Shown here piece by piece: positions 43,729-52,141 of a stretch of 64,000 nucleotides of DNA. The notes beneath the pieces were generated by a model, which did not search any database, was not told where the DNA came from, and was given only the letters and a program-made list of their open reading frames with translations. Source of the stretch: JAIBJN01 sp963811635. GTDB taxonomy: Bacteria; Actinomycetota; Thermoleophilia; Gaiellales; Gaiellaceae. The stretch is from positions 62,001 to 126,000 of the forward strand of contig CAWESB010000002.1 of the NCBI GenBank assembly GCA_963811635.1. Direction: 5' to 3'. A program made the translations under genes and the position numbers. Position 1 is the stretch's first letter; each line of letters begins with the position of its first letter.

Positions 43729-44848
43729 CTACAGGTTTCCGCGGAGCTCTTGCTCCCGCTCGAGCGCCTGGAAGAGCGCCTTGAAGTTGCCGGCGCCGAA
43801 GCCGCGGGATCCGTGGCGCTCGATCAGTTCGAAGAAGACCGTGGGCCGGTCGCCGATCGGCTTGGTGAAGATCTGCAGGAGATAGCCCTCGTCGTCTCGG
43901 TCGACGAGGATACCCAACTGCGCCAGATCGGCGTAGTCCATGTCGATCTCGCCGACACGCTCGGCGACGTCGTCGTAGTAGGTCGTCGGCGTGCCCAGGA
44001 ACGAGACGCCGCGCTCCTTCAGCGCCCGCACGGCGTGGACGATGTCGCCGGTCTGGAACGCGATGTGCTGGACGCCCGGGCCGCCGTAGAACTCGAGGTA
44101 CTCGTCGACCTGCGACTTGCGCCGCCCCTCCGCCGGCTCGTTGATCGGAAACTTGATCCTGCCCTCGCCGTCCGCGACCACCTTCGACATGAGGGCGGAG
44201 TACTCGGTCGAGATTTCCTCGTCGGAGAAGCTGCAGCATCTCGGTGAAGCCGAGCACGCGCTCGTAGTAGGAGACCCACTCGTCCATCCGGCCGAGCTCG
44301 ACGTTTCCGACCGCGTGGTCGAACTCCGTCAGCAGGCCGAGATCGGGGCCGCCGTCGACGGGCGCGAAGCCCGGGAGGAACGGCCCGTCGTAGGCGCCGC
44401 GCTCGACGAAGGTGTGCACGGTCTCGCCGTAGGTTGCGATCGAGGCGAGCCGGACGACGCCGTGCTCGTCCTCGAGCTCGTGCAGCTCCTCCACCCCGCG
44501 CGCGCCGCGCTCGAGGGCGGTTCGGTAGGCGGTAGCGGCATCGGGAACGCCGAGCGCCAGGGAGTGGACGCCGTCGCCGTGGGCGCCCACGTGCGCGGCG
44601 ACCGGGCTCGAGCCGACGAGCGGCGCGGTGAGGGCGAGACACACGTTCCCGTGCTGGACGACCCTGGTGGCGCGGTCGCGCAGGCCGGTCTCGAGCCCGG
44701 CCGCGGCGACCTCACGGAAGCCGTAGGCGGTGACGAAGTAGTGCGCAGCCTGGGTCGCGTTTCCCACCCACAGCTCGAGGTGGTCGAGACCCAGGAGCGG
44801 CATGGGATCGGTCGTGGTGTCGGGCTCGGGGTGAACCTTTGTCGACAT
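43729..44848 (-). CDS. hppD: 4-hydroxyphenylpyruvate dioxygenase, one frameshift
   Basis: Both VOC halves are present. The N-terminal half is LLGLDHLELWVGNATQAAHYF. The C-terminal half has QHIAFQTGDIVHAVRALKERG, YLLQIFTKP and FFELIERHGSRGFGAGNFKALF, the iron-ligand Glu signature. One extra base near 44230 splits them after GFTEMLQ; deleting it restores FSDEEISTEYSALMSKV and about 373 aa. ATG 44848 has GGAAGGAGG upstream. The operon hppD-hmgA-HAD-alkA turns tyrosine-derived pyruvate into maleylacetoacetate. Confidence 0.92.
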
Positions 44849-44896
44849 CGTTTCGCGCCTCCTTCCGGCGATGATGAAATGATGTCGACGCGATGG

Positions 44897-44909
44897 GCTT
44901 GCAACAAGC
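44897..44909. promoter_or_regulatory. Inverted repeat in the hppD-asnC divergent gap
   Basis: GCTTGCAACAAGC is a 5-bp inverted repeat with a 3-nt centre, 16 nt before the asnC ATG. Lrp/AsnC proteins bind short palindromes between divergent genes, so this is a candidate operator only. Confidence 0.35.
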
Positions 44910-44924
44910 ACTCTTCATTGCGTC

Positions 44925-45416
44925 ATGAGGCCCCGCACCGTCGGAATCGACGAGATTGACCAGCGGATCGTTGCGCTGTTGCGCGGAGGCGCACGGCGCT
45001 CGTTCCGGCAGATCGGCGAGCGGGTCGGCCTCTCCGCGCCGGCCGTGAAGCGGCGGGTCGACCGTCTCGAGGCGACGGGCGTCATCACCGGCTACACGGC
45101 GGTGCTCGACCCGGAGCGCTTCGGCTGGTCGATGCAGGCGGTCGTCTCTCTCTACTGCGAAGGGAGCATGGCCGCCGACGAGGTGCGCGCCGCCGTGGAG
45201 GTGCACCCGGAGGTGGTCGCCGCGTACACCGTGGCCGGCGAGGCGAGCGCCGTCCTCGTGGTCCGCGCCTCCGACACGGGCCACCTGGAGAAGCTCCTGG
45301 AGCGCGTGCGCGAGCACAAGGGCGTCCTGCGCACGCAGACGCAGATCGTGCTCTCGACGCTGTTCGAGCGGCCGCTATACCTGGATCCCCCCGGAGGGGG
45401 CGCGAAGGCCCCCTGA
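44925..45416 (+). CDS. Lrp/AsnC family regulator
   Basis: The 163-aa protein has an N-terminal HTH (DEIDQRIVALLRGGARRSFRQIGERVGLSAPAVKRRVDRLEATGVI) and a RAM ligand domain (VVSLYCEGSMAADEV; VAAYTVAGEASAVLVVRASD). It is divergent from hppD, so tyrosine or an aromatic keto acid is a plausible effector (inference). Confidence 0.9.
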   Translation: MRPRTVGIDEIDQRIVALLRGGARRSFRQIGERVGLSAPAVKRRVDRLEATGVITGYTAVLDPERFGWSMQAVVSLYCEGSMAADEVRAAVEVHPEVVAAYTVAGEASAVLVVRASDTGHLEKLLERVREHKGVLRTQTQIVLSTLFERPLYLDPPGGGAKAP

Positions 45417-45437
45417 GTTGAGGCTATCGGCCCGGGG

Positions 45438-45454
45438 CGCGCGCATTGCGCGCG
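45438..45454. terminator. Hairpin between convergent asnC and FAH genes
   Basis: CGCGCGC-ATT-GCGCGCG (45438-45454) is a 7-bp stem inside the 54-nt convergent gap. It could serve either strand. Confidence 0.45.
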
Positions 45455-45470
45455 GAATGCGCCGAGCCCG

Positions 45471-46292
45471 TCACGACTGCGTGCCGGAAGCGGGCCGGTC
45501 GCCGACGACGTTGCGGAGCACGCCGATCCCCTCGATCTCGAGCTCGACGACGTCTCCTGACTGGAGCCAGCGGCCGTCGGCGTGCTCGAGGATGCAGCCG
45601 GTCCCGACCGTCCCCGAGCCAAGGATGTCGCCCGGCAGGAGGCGCGTGTTCCGGCCGGCGTGCTCGGCGAGCTCGTCCCAGGGCCAGTGGATCTCGCCCA
45701 TGTTCCCCCGGGAGCGCTCCTCGCCGTTCACGCGGGCAACCATCTCGAGGCCGAGGTCGCCCAGCTCGTCCAGCGTCACGAGAACCGGGCCGAGGCTCGT
45801 GGCGAAGTCCTTGCCCTTCGCAGGCCCGAGGCCGACCGCCATCTCCATCTTCTGGAGGTCGCGCGCCGACCAGTCGTTCATAACGGTGAAGCCGGCGATC
45901 CGGCCCCCGGCGCCGACAACGGCGGCCGCCTCGAGCTCGTAGTCCCACGCCGAGCTCTCCGCCGGGAAGGGGACGGTCGCCTCCGGCCCGATCACGGACG
46001 CAGGGTTGGAGAAGTAGAACACCGGGAGCTGGTACCACTCGAGCGCCATCTCGAGCCCGCGCTGGGCACGGGCCGACTGCACGTGGCGCTCGAAGGCGTA
46101 GAAGTCCCGGATGGACGGCGGGCGTGGGATCGGGGCGACGAGGCGCACGTCGGCGAGCGCATGCTCGGCCACGTCGTCGCCTCCCGCCTCGAGCCAGGCT
46201 GCGAGCGAGGGGGCGCCGATCTCGACGATCCGCTCCCCCTCGACTCGCCCAGGGGCCTCGCGACCCCCGGCCTGAAAGGTGCAGAGCCGCAG
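45471..46292 (-). CDS. Fumarylacetoacetate hydrolase family protein
   Basis: The 273-aa protein has RPPSIRDFYAFERHV, WDYELEAAAVVG, FTVMNDWSARDLQ and LGPVLVTLDEL, with the metal-binding Glu residues of the FAH fold. The frame continues upstream of GTG 46172 through a proper N-terminus (LRLCTFQAGGREAPGRVEGERIVEIG) to CTG 46292, just after the cspA stop, with GAGGG before it, so a CTG start is likely. The last step of tyrosine degradation is the natural role beside hppD and hmgA. Confidence 0.88.
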   Translation of the reverse strand: MRLCTFQAGGREAPGRVEGERIVEIGAPSLAAWLEAGGDDVAEHALADVRLVAPIPRPPSIRDFYAFERHVQSARAQRGLEMALEWYQLPVFYFSNPASVIGPEATVPFPAESSAWDYELEAAAVVGAGGRIAGFTVMNDWSARDLQKMEMAVGLGPAKGKDFATSLGPVLVTLDELGDLGLEMVARVNGEERSRGNMGEIHWPWDELAEHAGRNTRLLPGDILGSGTVGTGCILEHADGRWLQSGDVVELEIEGIGVLRNVVGDRPASGTQS

Positions 46293-46295
46293 AGC

Positions 46296-46505
46296 TCAGC
46301 CCTCGATCGGGATGACGTTCGTCGCCTCCGGGCCCTTCGTGCCCTCCCGGGCCTCGTACTCGACCCGAGAGCCCTCGCTGAGAGACTTGAAGCCCTCCCC
46401 TGCGATGTTGGAGAAGTGCACGAAAAGATCCTTCGATCCCTCGTCAGGCGCGATGAAGCCGTAGCCCTTCGCGTCGTTGAACCACTTCACGGTTCCTGTC
46501 GCCAT
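46296..46505 (-). CDS. cspA: Cold shock domain protein
   Basis: The 69-aa RNA-binding protein has MATGTVKWFNDAKGYGFI (RNP1) and DLFVHFS (RNP2), ending ATNVIPIEG. The ATG has GGGAGGTG upstream. A long leader of about 140 nt runs from a TACACT box at 46651-46656, as usual for cold-shock genes. The FAH gene follows with no gap. Confidence 0.96.
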   Translation of the reverse strand: MATGTVKWFNDAKGYGFIAPDEGSKDLFVHFSNIAGEGFKSLSEGSRVEYEAREGTKGPEATNVIPIEG

Positions 46506-46650
46506 ATCAACACCTCCCTTCCCACGTACTCGAACGGGTAAGGAAGGCGCATCCGCGCCCAGCCGGACCTCGCTCGTGCGTCGCGCAGTGCAGCCGCCGC
46601 CCTACTGGTTTCCCTGAAGCCGCGGCCCCACTTCCCTACTCACGCCGATC

Positions 46651-46656
46651 AGTGTA
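46651..46656 (-). promoter_or_regulatory. -10 of cspA with long 5' UTR
   Basis: TACACT on the minus strand predicts a start near 46644. The 5' UTR to ATG 46505 is then about 140 nt and includes a direct pairing (CTTCC..GGAAG) near the ribosome site. No other gene occupies 46506-46650. Confidence 0.45.
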
Positions 46657-46662
46657 GAGAAG

Positions 46663-47559
46663 CTAATCGGGCGAGGGCGCAGGGGGCCGAACGGAGCGCG
46701 CGATGAGGATGCCGCCGGCGATGACGATGCCCCCGAGGAACTGGAGGAGGCCCATTTCCTCCGAGAGGACGACCAGCGCGAAGAAGGCCCCGAGGAAGGG
46801 CTGCAGGTTCGCGTAGAGCGACGCGCGGGCGGCCCCGACCCGGTCGATGGCGGTGAACCACATGATGTTCGTGAAGACCAGCGAGAAGAAGAGGCTGTAG
46901 ACGAAGCACGCCCAGGCAAGGCCGCCGATGGCGCTCCAGTCCTGCTCGGCGAGCTGCTTGACCGACGAGAGCAGCAGCGGGATCGAGCCCGCGATCAGCA
47001 TGAAGGCGCTGATCCGGTAGGGCGAGTAGCGCTGCATGAGCGGCTCCATCGCGACCGAGTACGCCGCCCAGGTGATCGCGGCGCCCAGGCCGAGGAGGAT
47101 GCCGCCGAGGTCGCCGCTCAGACCGCTCGACGCCCCAGCCGCGACGAGCGCGACGCCGGAGAAGGACACGGCCGTCGCGAACCAGTGGCGCGCGTGCAGG
47201 CGCTCGAGGCCGAACGCCTGGGCGACGAGCGCGACGAAGATCGGAAGCGTCCCGAACATGAGCGCGACGGTCGCCGCGGTCGTGAGGCGCACGGCGTAGA
47301 CGAACGTGAGCTGGTTCAGCCAGATGCCGAGCGCGGCGACGACGATCATGAAGCGCACGTCCCCGCGCGCGACACGAAGCGTGTGCTCGCGCCCGTAGGT
47401 GAACGCCGAGAAGATGACCGCGCCGATCGCGAAGCGGATGGACGAGTAGGCGAGCGGCTCCCAGCCGTGGGTGAGCGCGTACTTGACGACGGTGAAGTTG
47501 AAGCTCCAGAAGAGCACGGTCGTGAGGAGCAGGACGTCGGCCGGGAGGCGGTGCCGCAC
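46663..47559 (-). CDS. EamA/DMT family exporter
   Basis: The 298-aa protein has ten TM helices in two five-helix repeats (LFWSFNFTVVKYALT; ALGIWLNQLTFVYAVRLTTAATVALMF; GAAITWAAYSVAMEPLM; FTNIMWFTAIDRVGAARASLYANLQPFL). GTG 47559 is 8 nt after TAGCCT (47568-47573). The substrate is probably an amino acid or metabolite, unknown. Confidence 0.9.
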   Translation of the reverse strand: MRHRLPADVLLLTTVLFWSFNFTVVKYALTHGWEPLAYSSIRFAIGAVIFSAFTYGREHTLRVARGDVRFMIVVAALGIWLNQLTFVYAVRLTTAATVALMFGTLPIFVALVAQAFGLERLHARHWFATAVSFSGVALVAAGASSGLSGDLGGILLGLGAAITWAAYSVAMEPLMQRYSPYRISAFMLIAGSIPLLLSSVKQLAEQDWSAIGGLAWACFVYSLFFSLVFTNIMWFTAIDRVGAARASLYANLQPFLGAFFALVVLSEEMGLLQFLGGIVIAGGILIARSVRPPAPSPD

Positions 47560-47592
47560 GGACGCCTAGGCTAACCGGGTAGAGTCGCGCCG

Positions 47593-47892
47593 ATGACGGA
47601 GCCGGTCGAGCACGAGGTGCGCGTCGAGCCCACCGTCGACGACGTCGACGAGCTCGTCGGGCCGGCGACGCCGCACTTCGCCATGCAGATTCGCGCGCGC
47701 GTGCGCGACCTCGTGCGCGACCTCCCGGCGGACCACACGGTCAGGCGCTACGCCGACGAGAAGATCCAGCTCCTGGAGCGCCTCGCGTTCGCGACCTCGA
47801 AGGCGGAGGAGGGGCCGGTCGAGCCCACCTCCCGCCTCGGCTGGGAGGAGATCCCCAGCCACGCGACCGCGTCCGACCCGCAGTCCCGCTGA
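47593..47892 (+). CDS. Small acidic protein, unknown function
   Basis: The 99-aa soluble protein has an HTVRRYADEKIQLLERLAF helix. ATG 47593 is 7 nt after TAGAGT (47580-47585), and its stop overlaps the ATG of the fabL gene. The tight coupling argues for a real gene; no motif is recognised. Confidence 0.65.
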   Translation: MTEPVEHEVRVEPTVDDVDELVGPATPHFAMQIRARVRDLVRDLPADHTVRRYADEKIQLLERLAFATSKAEEGPVEPTSRLGWEEIPSHATASDPQSR

Positions 47893-48635
47893 TGGCCGTC
47901 TTCGCCGGCAAGTCCGTGCTCGTGACGGGCGGCTCTCGCGGCATCGGCAGGGAGATCGCGCTTCGCTTCGCCGACCTCGGCGCGACGAAGGTGGCGATCA
48001 GCTACCTGCGGAACGACTCGGCCGCCGAGGAGACCGCCGGCGAGATCCGCGAGCGCGGGGCCGAGGCGACGCTCCTCCGCGGCAACGTCGGCGACCCAGC
48101 GAAAGCGGCCTCGTTCGTGGAGGAGTTGGGTGCGCTCGACGTGCTCGTCTCCAACGCGGCCACCGGCGTGATCCGGCCGGCCCTCGAGCTCGAGGAGCGC
48201 CACTGGGACTGGACGCTGAACGCGAACGCGCGCGCGTTCTTCACGCTGGTGCGCAACGCCGCGCCGAACATGCAGCCGGGGAGCTCGATCGTCGCCACGT
48301 CCAGCCTCGGCTCGACCCGCGTGCTCGAGAACTACATCCTCGTCGGCACCTCCAAGGCCGCGCTGGAGGCGCTCGTCCGCTATCTCGCGGTCGAGCTCGC
48401 GCCGCGGGGCATCAACGTCAACGCCGTCTCGGCCGGCCTCGTCGAGACCGGCGCGCTCGAGTTCTTCCCGAACCGCGAGGAGATGCTCAAGTGGTACCGG
48501 GAGCGCACGCCGGCCGGCCGCCTGGTCGAGCCGCGCGACGTTGCCGAGGTCGTGTGCTTCCTGGCCTCGCCCGCCGCGGGGATGATCCGCGGCCAGACGG
48601 TCGTCGTCGACGGCGGCTATTCCGTCGTCGCCTGA
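47892..48635 (+). CDS. fabL: Enoyl-ACP reductase FabL-type SDR
   Basis: The 247-aa Rossmann enzyme has the NADPH motif GGSRGIGREIALRF. Tyr and Lys are spaced by six residues (YILVGTSK), the FabL/FabI spacing, instead of the usual SDR YxxxK. INVNAVSAGLVETGALEFFPN and the C-terminal GQTVVVDGGYS complete it. FabL-type reductases complete fatty acid elongation; that the organism relies on it is inference. Confidence 0.85.
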   Translation: MAVFAGKSVLVTGGSRGIGREIALRFADLGATKVAISYLRNDSAAEETAGEIRERGAEATLLRGNVGDPAKAASFVEELGALDVLVSNAATGVIRPALELEERHWDWTLNANARAFFTLVRNAAPNMQPGSSIVATSSLGSTRVLENYILVGTSKAALEALVRYLAVELAPRGINVNAVSAGLVETGALEFFPNREEMLKWYRERTPAGRLVEPRDVAEVVCFLASPAAGMIRGQTVVVDGGYSVVA

Positions 48636-48644
48636 GGGCCCGAC

Positions 48645-49388
48645 CTAGGCCTTCGCCAGGACGGCGTAGACGTCGGGCGGGTCGCTCTCGACCTGCGCGA
48701 CCCGCCACCCCGCTTCCGCGACCAGCTCCCCCAGCTCGGCGGCGGAGACATTGAGGAGGTCGTACCAGGGGGTCGCCCGCTCCCCGTAGCGGATGCGGAT
48801 CGTCACCTGGCCGGGCAGGCGTCCGAGCGTGCGGTTCCGGGCCTGGTAGGCGAGGTCGCCGGCGTCGGCGTCGACGTACGGGTCGACCGAGTCGAGGACG
48901 ATCCCCGCGTGCGGCGAGGTCAGCGAGTACAGCCGCCGGAGAATCGTCACCGCCTGCTCGGCGGAGCCCACCAGGCCGAAGTTCCCGCAGAGCAGGAGCA
49001 CCGTGTCGAAGACTCCGAGATCGTCATCGACCGCCGCCAGCGGAAGGAGACGGGCATCCGCGACCCCCCGACGGCGGCAGGCCTCGACCGCACCCGGCGA
49101 GACGTCGATCGCCACGACCTCGAGCCCGCGGCGCTGCGCCTCGAGGCTGTGTCTCCCCGCGCCGGCGCCGATGTCGAGCACACGGCCGCGCACGTGCTCG
49201 AACACGACCCGCTCCGGGTCCGCCCACGCGTTCGGCTCGGCGAAGAACCACTCCGGGCCGAGGGCCGGGCCCGACCAGCCGTCGTCGCGGTCGAGAAAGG
49301 CGTCGCCTGCGCGCCCGGCCAGGTGGTCGAGGAGGAGCCGTCCGAAGGCGTCGTCCTCGTCGGCCAAGGGCTCGACCTGCCGGCTCAT
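48645..49388 (-). CDS. Class I SAM-dependent methyltransferase
   Basis: The 247-aa protein has motif I VLDIGAGAGRHSLEAQRRG, acidic loop VVAIDVSPGAVEACRRRG and the post-motif LLLCGNFGLVGS. ATG 49388 overlaps the stop of the YihY gene (ATGA). The acceptor is unknown. Confidence 0.88.
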   Translation of the reverse strand: MSRQVEPLADEDDAFGRLLLDHLAGRAGDAFLDRDDGWSGPALGPEWFFAEPNAWADPERVVFEHVRGRVLDIGAGAGRHSLEAQRRGLEVVAIDVSPGAVEACRRRGVADARLLPLAAVDDDLGVFDTVLLLCGNFGLVGSAEQAVTILRRLYSLTSPHAGIVLDSVDPYVDADAGDLAYQARNRTLGRLPGQVTIRIRYGERATPWYDLLNVSAAELGELVAEAGWRVAQVESDPPDVYAVLAKA

Positions 49389-50289
49389 CCGCCCGGGCCG
49401 GCGCTCCCCACCCGGCTCGCGGCCACTTCGCCGTTGCGACGCTCCCAGAGCGTCACGTTGAGGAACGCGCCGCTCGTGATCAGCCGCGCAAGCACGTAGA
49501 GCCAGACGAGGAGCACGGAGGCAGCGCCGAGCGTGCCGTACAGCTCCGACGAGCGGCCGATCTTCGGCGCGAAGTAGAAGGCGACTGCGACCGCGATCAC
49601 CTGGGAGCCGACGGCAACGAGCAGCGCGCCCGGGATCAGCTCGGGCCAGCGCAGGGCCCGGTGCGGGAGGAACCACATCACGATCAGCGTCATCGCCGCC
49701 TGGAAGACGACGGTGGCGATCACGCCTAGGATCCCGAGGAGCCCGAGCTCGTCGCGGAGCCAGGCGAGCCCGGACGTCGCGACCGCGACGGCGAGCACGA
49801 CGCCGTTGAAGAACACGATCGCATGCAGCGGCCGGCGGATCTTCTGCCGCGGCAGCCCCCACGCGAGGGAGTATGCGATCACGAGCGCGCGGACGAAGCC
49901 CAGCGAGAACCACGCGAGGAGGGCCAGCCCGAAGACGAGCAGCCAGACGCGGTTCTCCTGGCTCGTTTGAACGGCCTCGCCGGCGCTCGCGATTGCGGCG
50001 GCGCCGATTCCGAAGTGGCGCGCGGCGCCCTCGACGCTCTCCTCGTCCGTGTTCACCCAGTAGCCGAGGATCTGCGCGCCGACGAGCCCGATCGGGAGCA
50101 GCCAGAGGAAGAGGCGGTAGGCGAGCCCGCCCGCCAGATCAGCCCGCCGCCGTAGTCCAGCTCGCGCTGGAAGGCCTGGAAACCCGCCTCGGCTCCGGGG
50201 ATCCGCTCCTGGGCAGCGACGCCAAGGCTGTTCGCGCGCTCCGTGAGCGCCGCGATCCGCTGTCCATGCGATGGCCCCTGGTCTGCGAT
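49385..50289 (-). CDS. YihY/BrkB family membrane protein, frameshifted
   Basis: This is a second YihY homologue with six TM helices: LAGGLAYRLFLWLLPIGLVG, WLLVFGLALLAWFSLGFVRAL, ELYGTLGAASVLLVWLYVLARLI. The N-terminal part (AALTERANSLGVAAQE..ELDYGGG) is in another frame; adding one G at the CCCGCCGCC stretch near 50143 joins them. No ATG, GTG or TTG lies between the upstream stop and this part. ATC 50289, 9 nt after TAGGAT, is the likely initiator. Confidence 0.78.
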
Positions 50290-50385
50290 GGCCTCGAAAT
50301 CCTACGCCGGGCGGAAGCAGGCATCCGGCAGCGCGCGTGGTAGAAGATGCCGTCCGCTCAGCCCTCGCTCGAAGGAGGTCGTTCG

Positions 50386-50973
50386 TTGACAGATCTACGC
50401 TTGGACGAGAACGAGCTCGCCGAATCCGCATCGCGGTTCTGGTGGCTCTATCTCGTCACCGGAATCCTCTGGCTCTGGGTGACCCTGATCATCCTGCGGC
50501 TCGAGCTCGACACCGTCTACGCGATCTCGATCCTCTTCGGGTTCGTCGCGATCGGTGCCGGAATCAACGAGTTCCTCGGCATGGGCGCCTCGACGAGCGG
50601 GTGGAGGATCGTGCACGCGGTCCTCGGCGTCCTCTTCATCGCCGCGGGGATCGTCGCGTTCTTCCGACCAGAGGGAACGTTCGTCGCCCTGGCCTCGATC
50701 GTGGCCTGGGTGCTGCTCTTCAAGGGCATCTTCGACATCATCCTCGCGTTCATGGTGCACCCGGCCCATCTCTGGTGGGTCGGCCTGATCGTCGGCGCGA
50801 TCGAGATCGCCCTCGCCTTCTGGGCGGCCGGCTACTTCCGCGGAAGCGCGCTCTTGCTCATCGTCTGGGTGGCCGCGTTGACGCTGATGCGCGGCATCAC
50901 GGAGATCGTGCTCGCGTTCCGCCTCCGCAAGCTGAAGGAACGCACCGCGCCCGCAACTCCGGCGACCGCCTAG
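50386..50973 (+). CDS. HdeD family (DUF308) membrane protein
   Basis: The 195-aa protein has six TM helices in short hairpins with the repeated pattern of HdeD (YAISILFGFVAIGAGINEFLG; WRIVHAVLGVLFIAAGIVAF; LVAWVLLFKGIFDIILA). TTG 50386 has a perfect GGAGGT 6 nt upstream, so it is preferred over the in-frame ATG 50347. Acid-stress function is known for E. coli HdeD only. Confidence 0.88.
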   Translation: MTDLRLDENELAESASRFWWLYLVTGILWLWVTLIILRLELDTVYAISILFGFVAIGAGINEFLGMGASTSGWRIVHAVLGVLFIAAGIVAFFRPEGTFVALASIVAWVLLFKGIFDIILAFMVHPAHLWWVGLIVGAIEIALAFWAAGYFRGSALLLIVWVAALTLMRGITEIVLAFRLRKLKERTAPATPATA

Positions 50974-50993
50974 AACCGCTCGCTCCGAAGAAA

Positions 50994-51022
50994 TCGGGCC
51001 GGAGACGAGAACTCCGGCCCGA
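50994..51022 (+). terminator. 11-bp perfect hairpin after the HdeD gene
   Basis: TCGGGCCGGAG (50994-51004) and CTCCGGCCCGA (51012-51022) with a 7-nt loop lie 21 nt past the stop. No T-run follows. Confidence 0.6.
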
Positions 51023-51118
51023 TGAGCGAGATCCAGTCTCACCCGAGCGTCGCTCACCCCGAACGCCGCCGCCTCGAGGAGCTGAGGCGCCCCCTGCCGG
51101 CCGCGTAGGCTCCGGCGT

Positions 51119-52141
51119 GTGAGCGAGTCCGAGTCCGCCGCCGAGGCGAAGCGCTCCTGGAGCCCGCGCCGGCTCGCCGGGCAGAGCGTCTTCCTGCTCG
51201 TCGCGTTCGTCTCGCTCTATCTCCTCTGGCCCAGCCTGGCCGAGGTCTTCACGCAGTGGCGGTCGCTCACGGAGCTTCGGCCGCAGTGGATCGCGGTCGC
51301 CTTCGGGGTCGAGGCGCTCTCGTTCGTCGCCATCTGGGAGCTGCAGCGGATCGCGCTCCAGACGCGCCGCTGGTTCCCGGTCTGGACGTCGCAGCTGGCC
51401 GGCAACGCGTTCGGGCGGATCGTCCCGGGCGGCGCCGCAACCGCGGGGGCGCTCCAGTACCGGATGCTGACCCGCTCCGGCATCCCGGGCGCCCGGATCG
51501 CCTCGGCGCTCACGGCAGTCTCCGTGCTCCTCTTCGGCGCCGTCCTCGCGCTGCCCGTCCTCAGCCTCCCCGCCATCGTGGGCGGGACGCCGGTCGCCTC
51601 GGGGCTCGCCCACGCCGCCTATCTCGGCGCGATCGTCTTCGGCCTGATGCTGATCGGAGGCGCGGCGGTCTTCGTCTGGGACCGCCCGCTCGCCGTCGCC
51701 GGGAGGACGGTCGAGCGCGTCCTCAACTCCACCCTGAAGCGGAAGCAGCCCGTGACCGGGCTCTCCGAGCGGCTGCTGGGCGAGCGGAACACCCTGCGCA
51801 CGACCTTCGGGCGGCGCTGGCAGGCGGCCGTCCTCGCCGCGGCCGGCAAGTGGATCCTCGACTACCTCGCGCTCGTCGCCTGCCTCCGCGCTGTCGGCGC
51901 CGAGCCGAACCCGTCGCTCGTGCTTCTCGCCTACGTCGCCGCGTCGCTCCTCGGGATGATCCCGATCACGCCCGGCGGGCTCGGCTTCGTGGAGGCGGGC
52001 CTGATCGGAATGCTCACCCTCGCGGGCGTGAGCGCGGGCGCCTCCGCCGTTGCGACGCTCGCCTACCGGCTGGTCTCCTTCTGGCTGCCGATCCCTGCCG
52101 GCGGGCTTGCCTGGCTCCTGTACCGCCGCCGCTATCCCTGA
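51119..52141 (+). CDS. LPG synthase-like flippase/UPF0104 membrane protein
   Basis: The 340-aa protein has about eight TM helices with the UPF0104/AglD pattern (IVPGGAATAGALQYRMLTRSGI; LLAYVAASLLGMIPITPGGLGFVEAGLIGML). GTG 51119 is 7 nt after TAGGCT, leaderless. The family includes lysyl-PG synthase membrane domains and polyprenyl-linked flippases; no aminoacyl-transferase part is present. Confidence 0.88.
   Translation: MSESESAAEAKRSWSPRRLAGQSVFLLVAFVSLYLLWPSLAEVFTQWRSLTELRPQWIAVAFGVEALSFVAIWELQRIALQTRRWFPVWTSQLAGNAFGRIVPGGAATAGALQYRMLTRSGIPGARIASALTAVSVLLFGAVLALPVLSLPAIVGGTPVASGLAHAAYLGAIVFGLMLIGGAAVFVWDRPLAVAGRTVERVLNSTLKRKQPVTGLSERLLGERNTLRTTFGRRWQAAVLAAAGKWILDYLALVACLRAVGAEPNPSLVLLAYVAASLLGMIPITPGGLGFVEAGLIGMLTLAGVSAGASAVATLAYRLVSFWLPIPAGGLAWLLYRRRYP

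Noticed and set aside
44897..44909. Certain Lrp operator before asnC
   Set aside because: The palindrome is short and I see only one copy, so I keep it as a low-confidence candidate, not a proved site.
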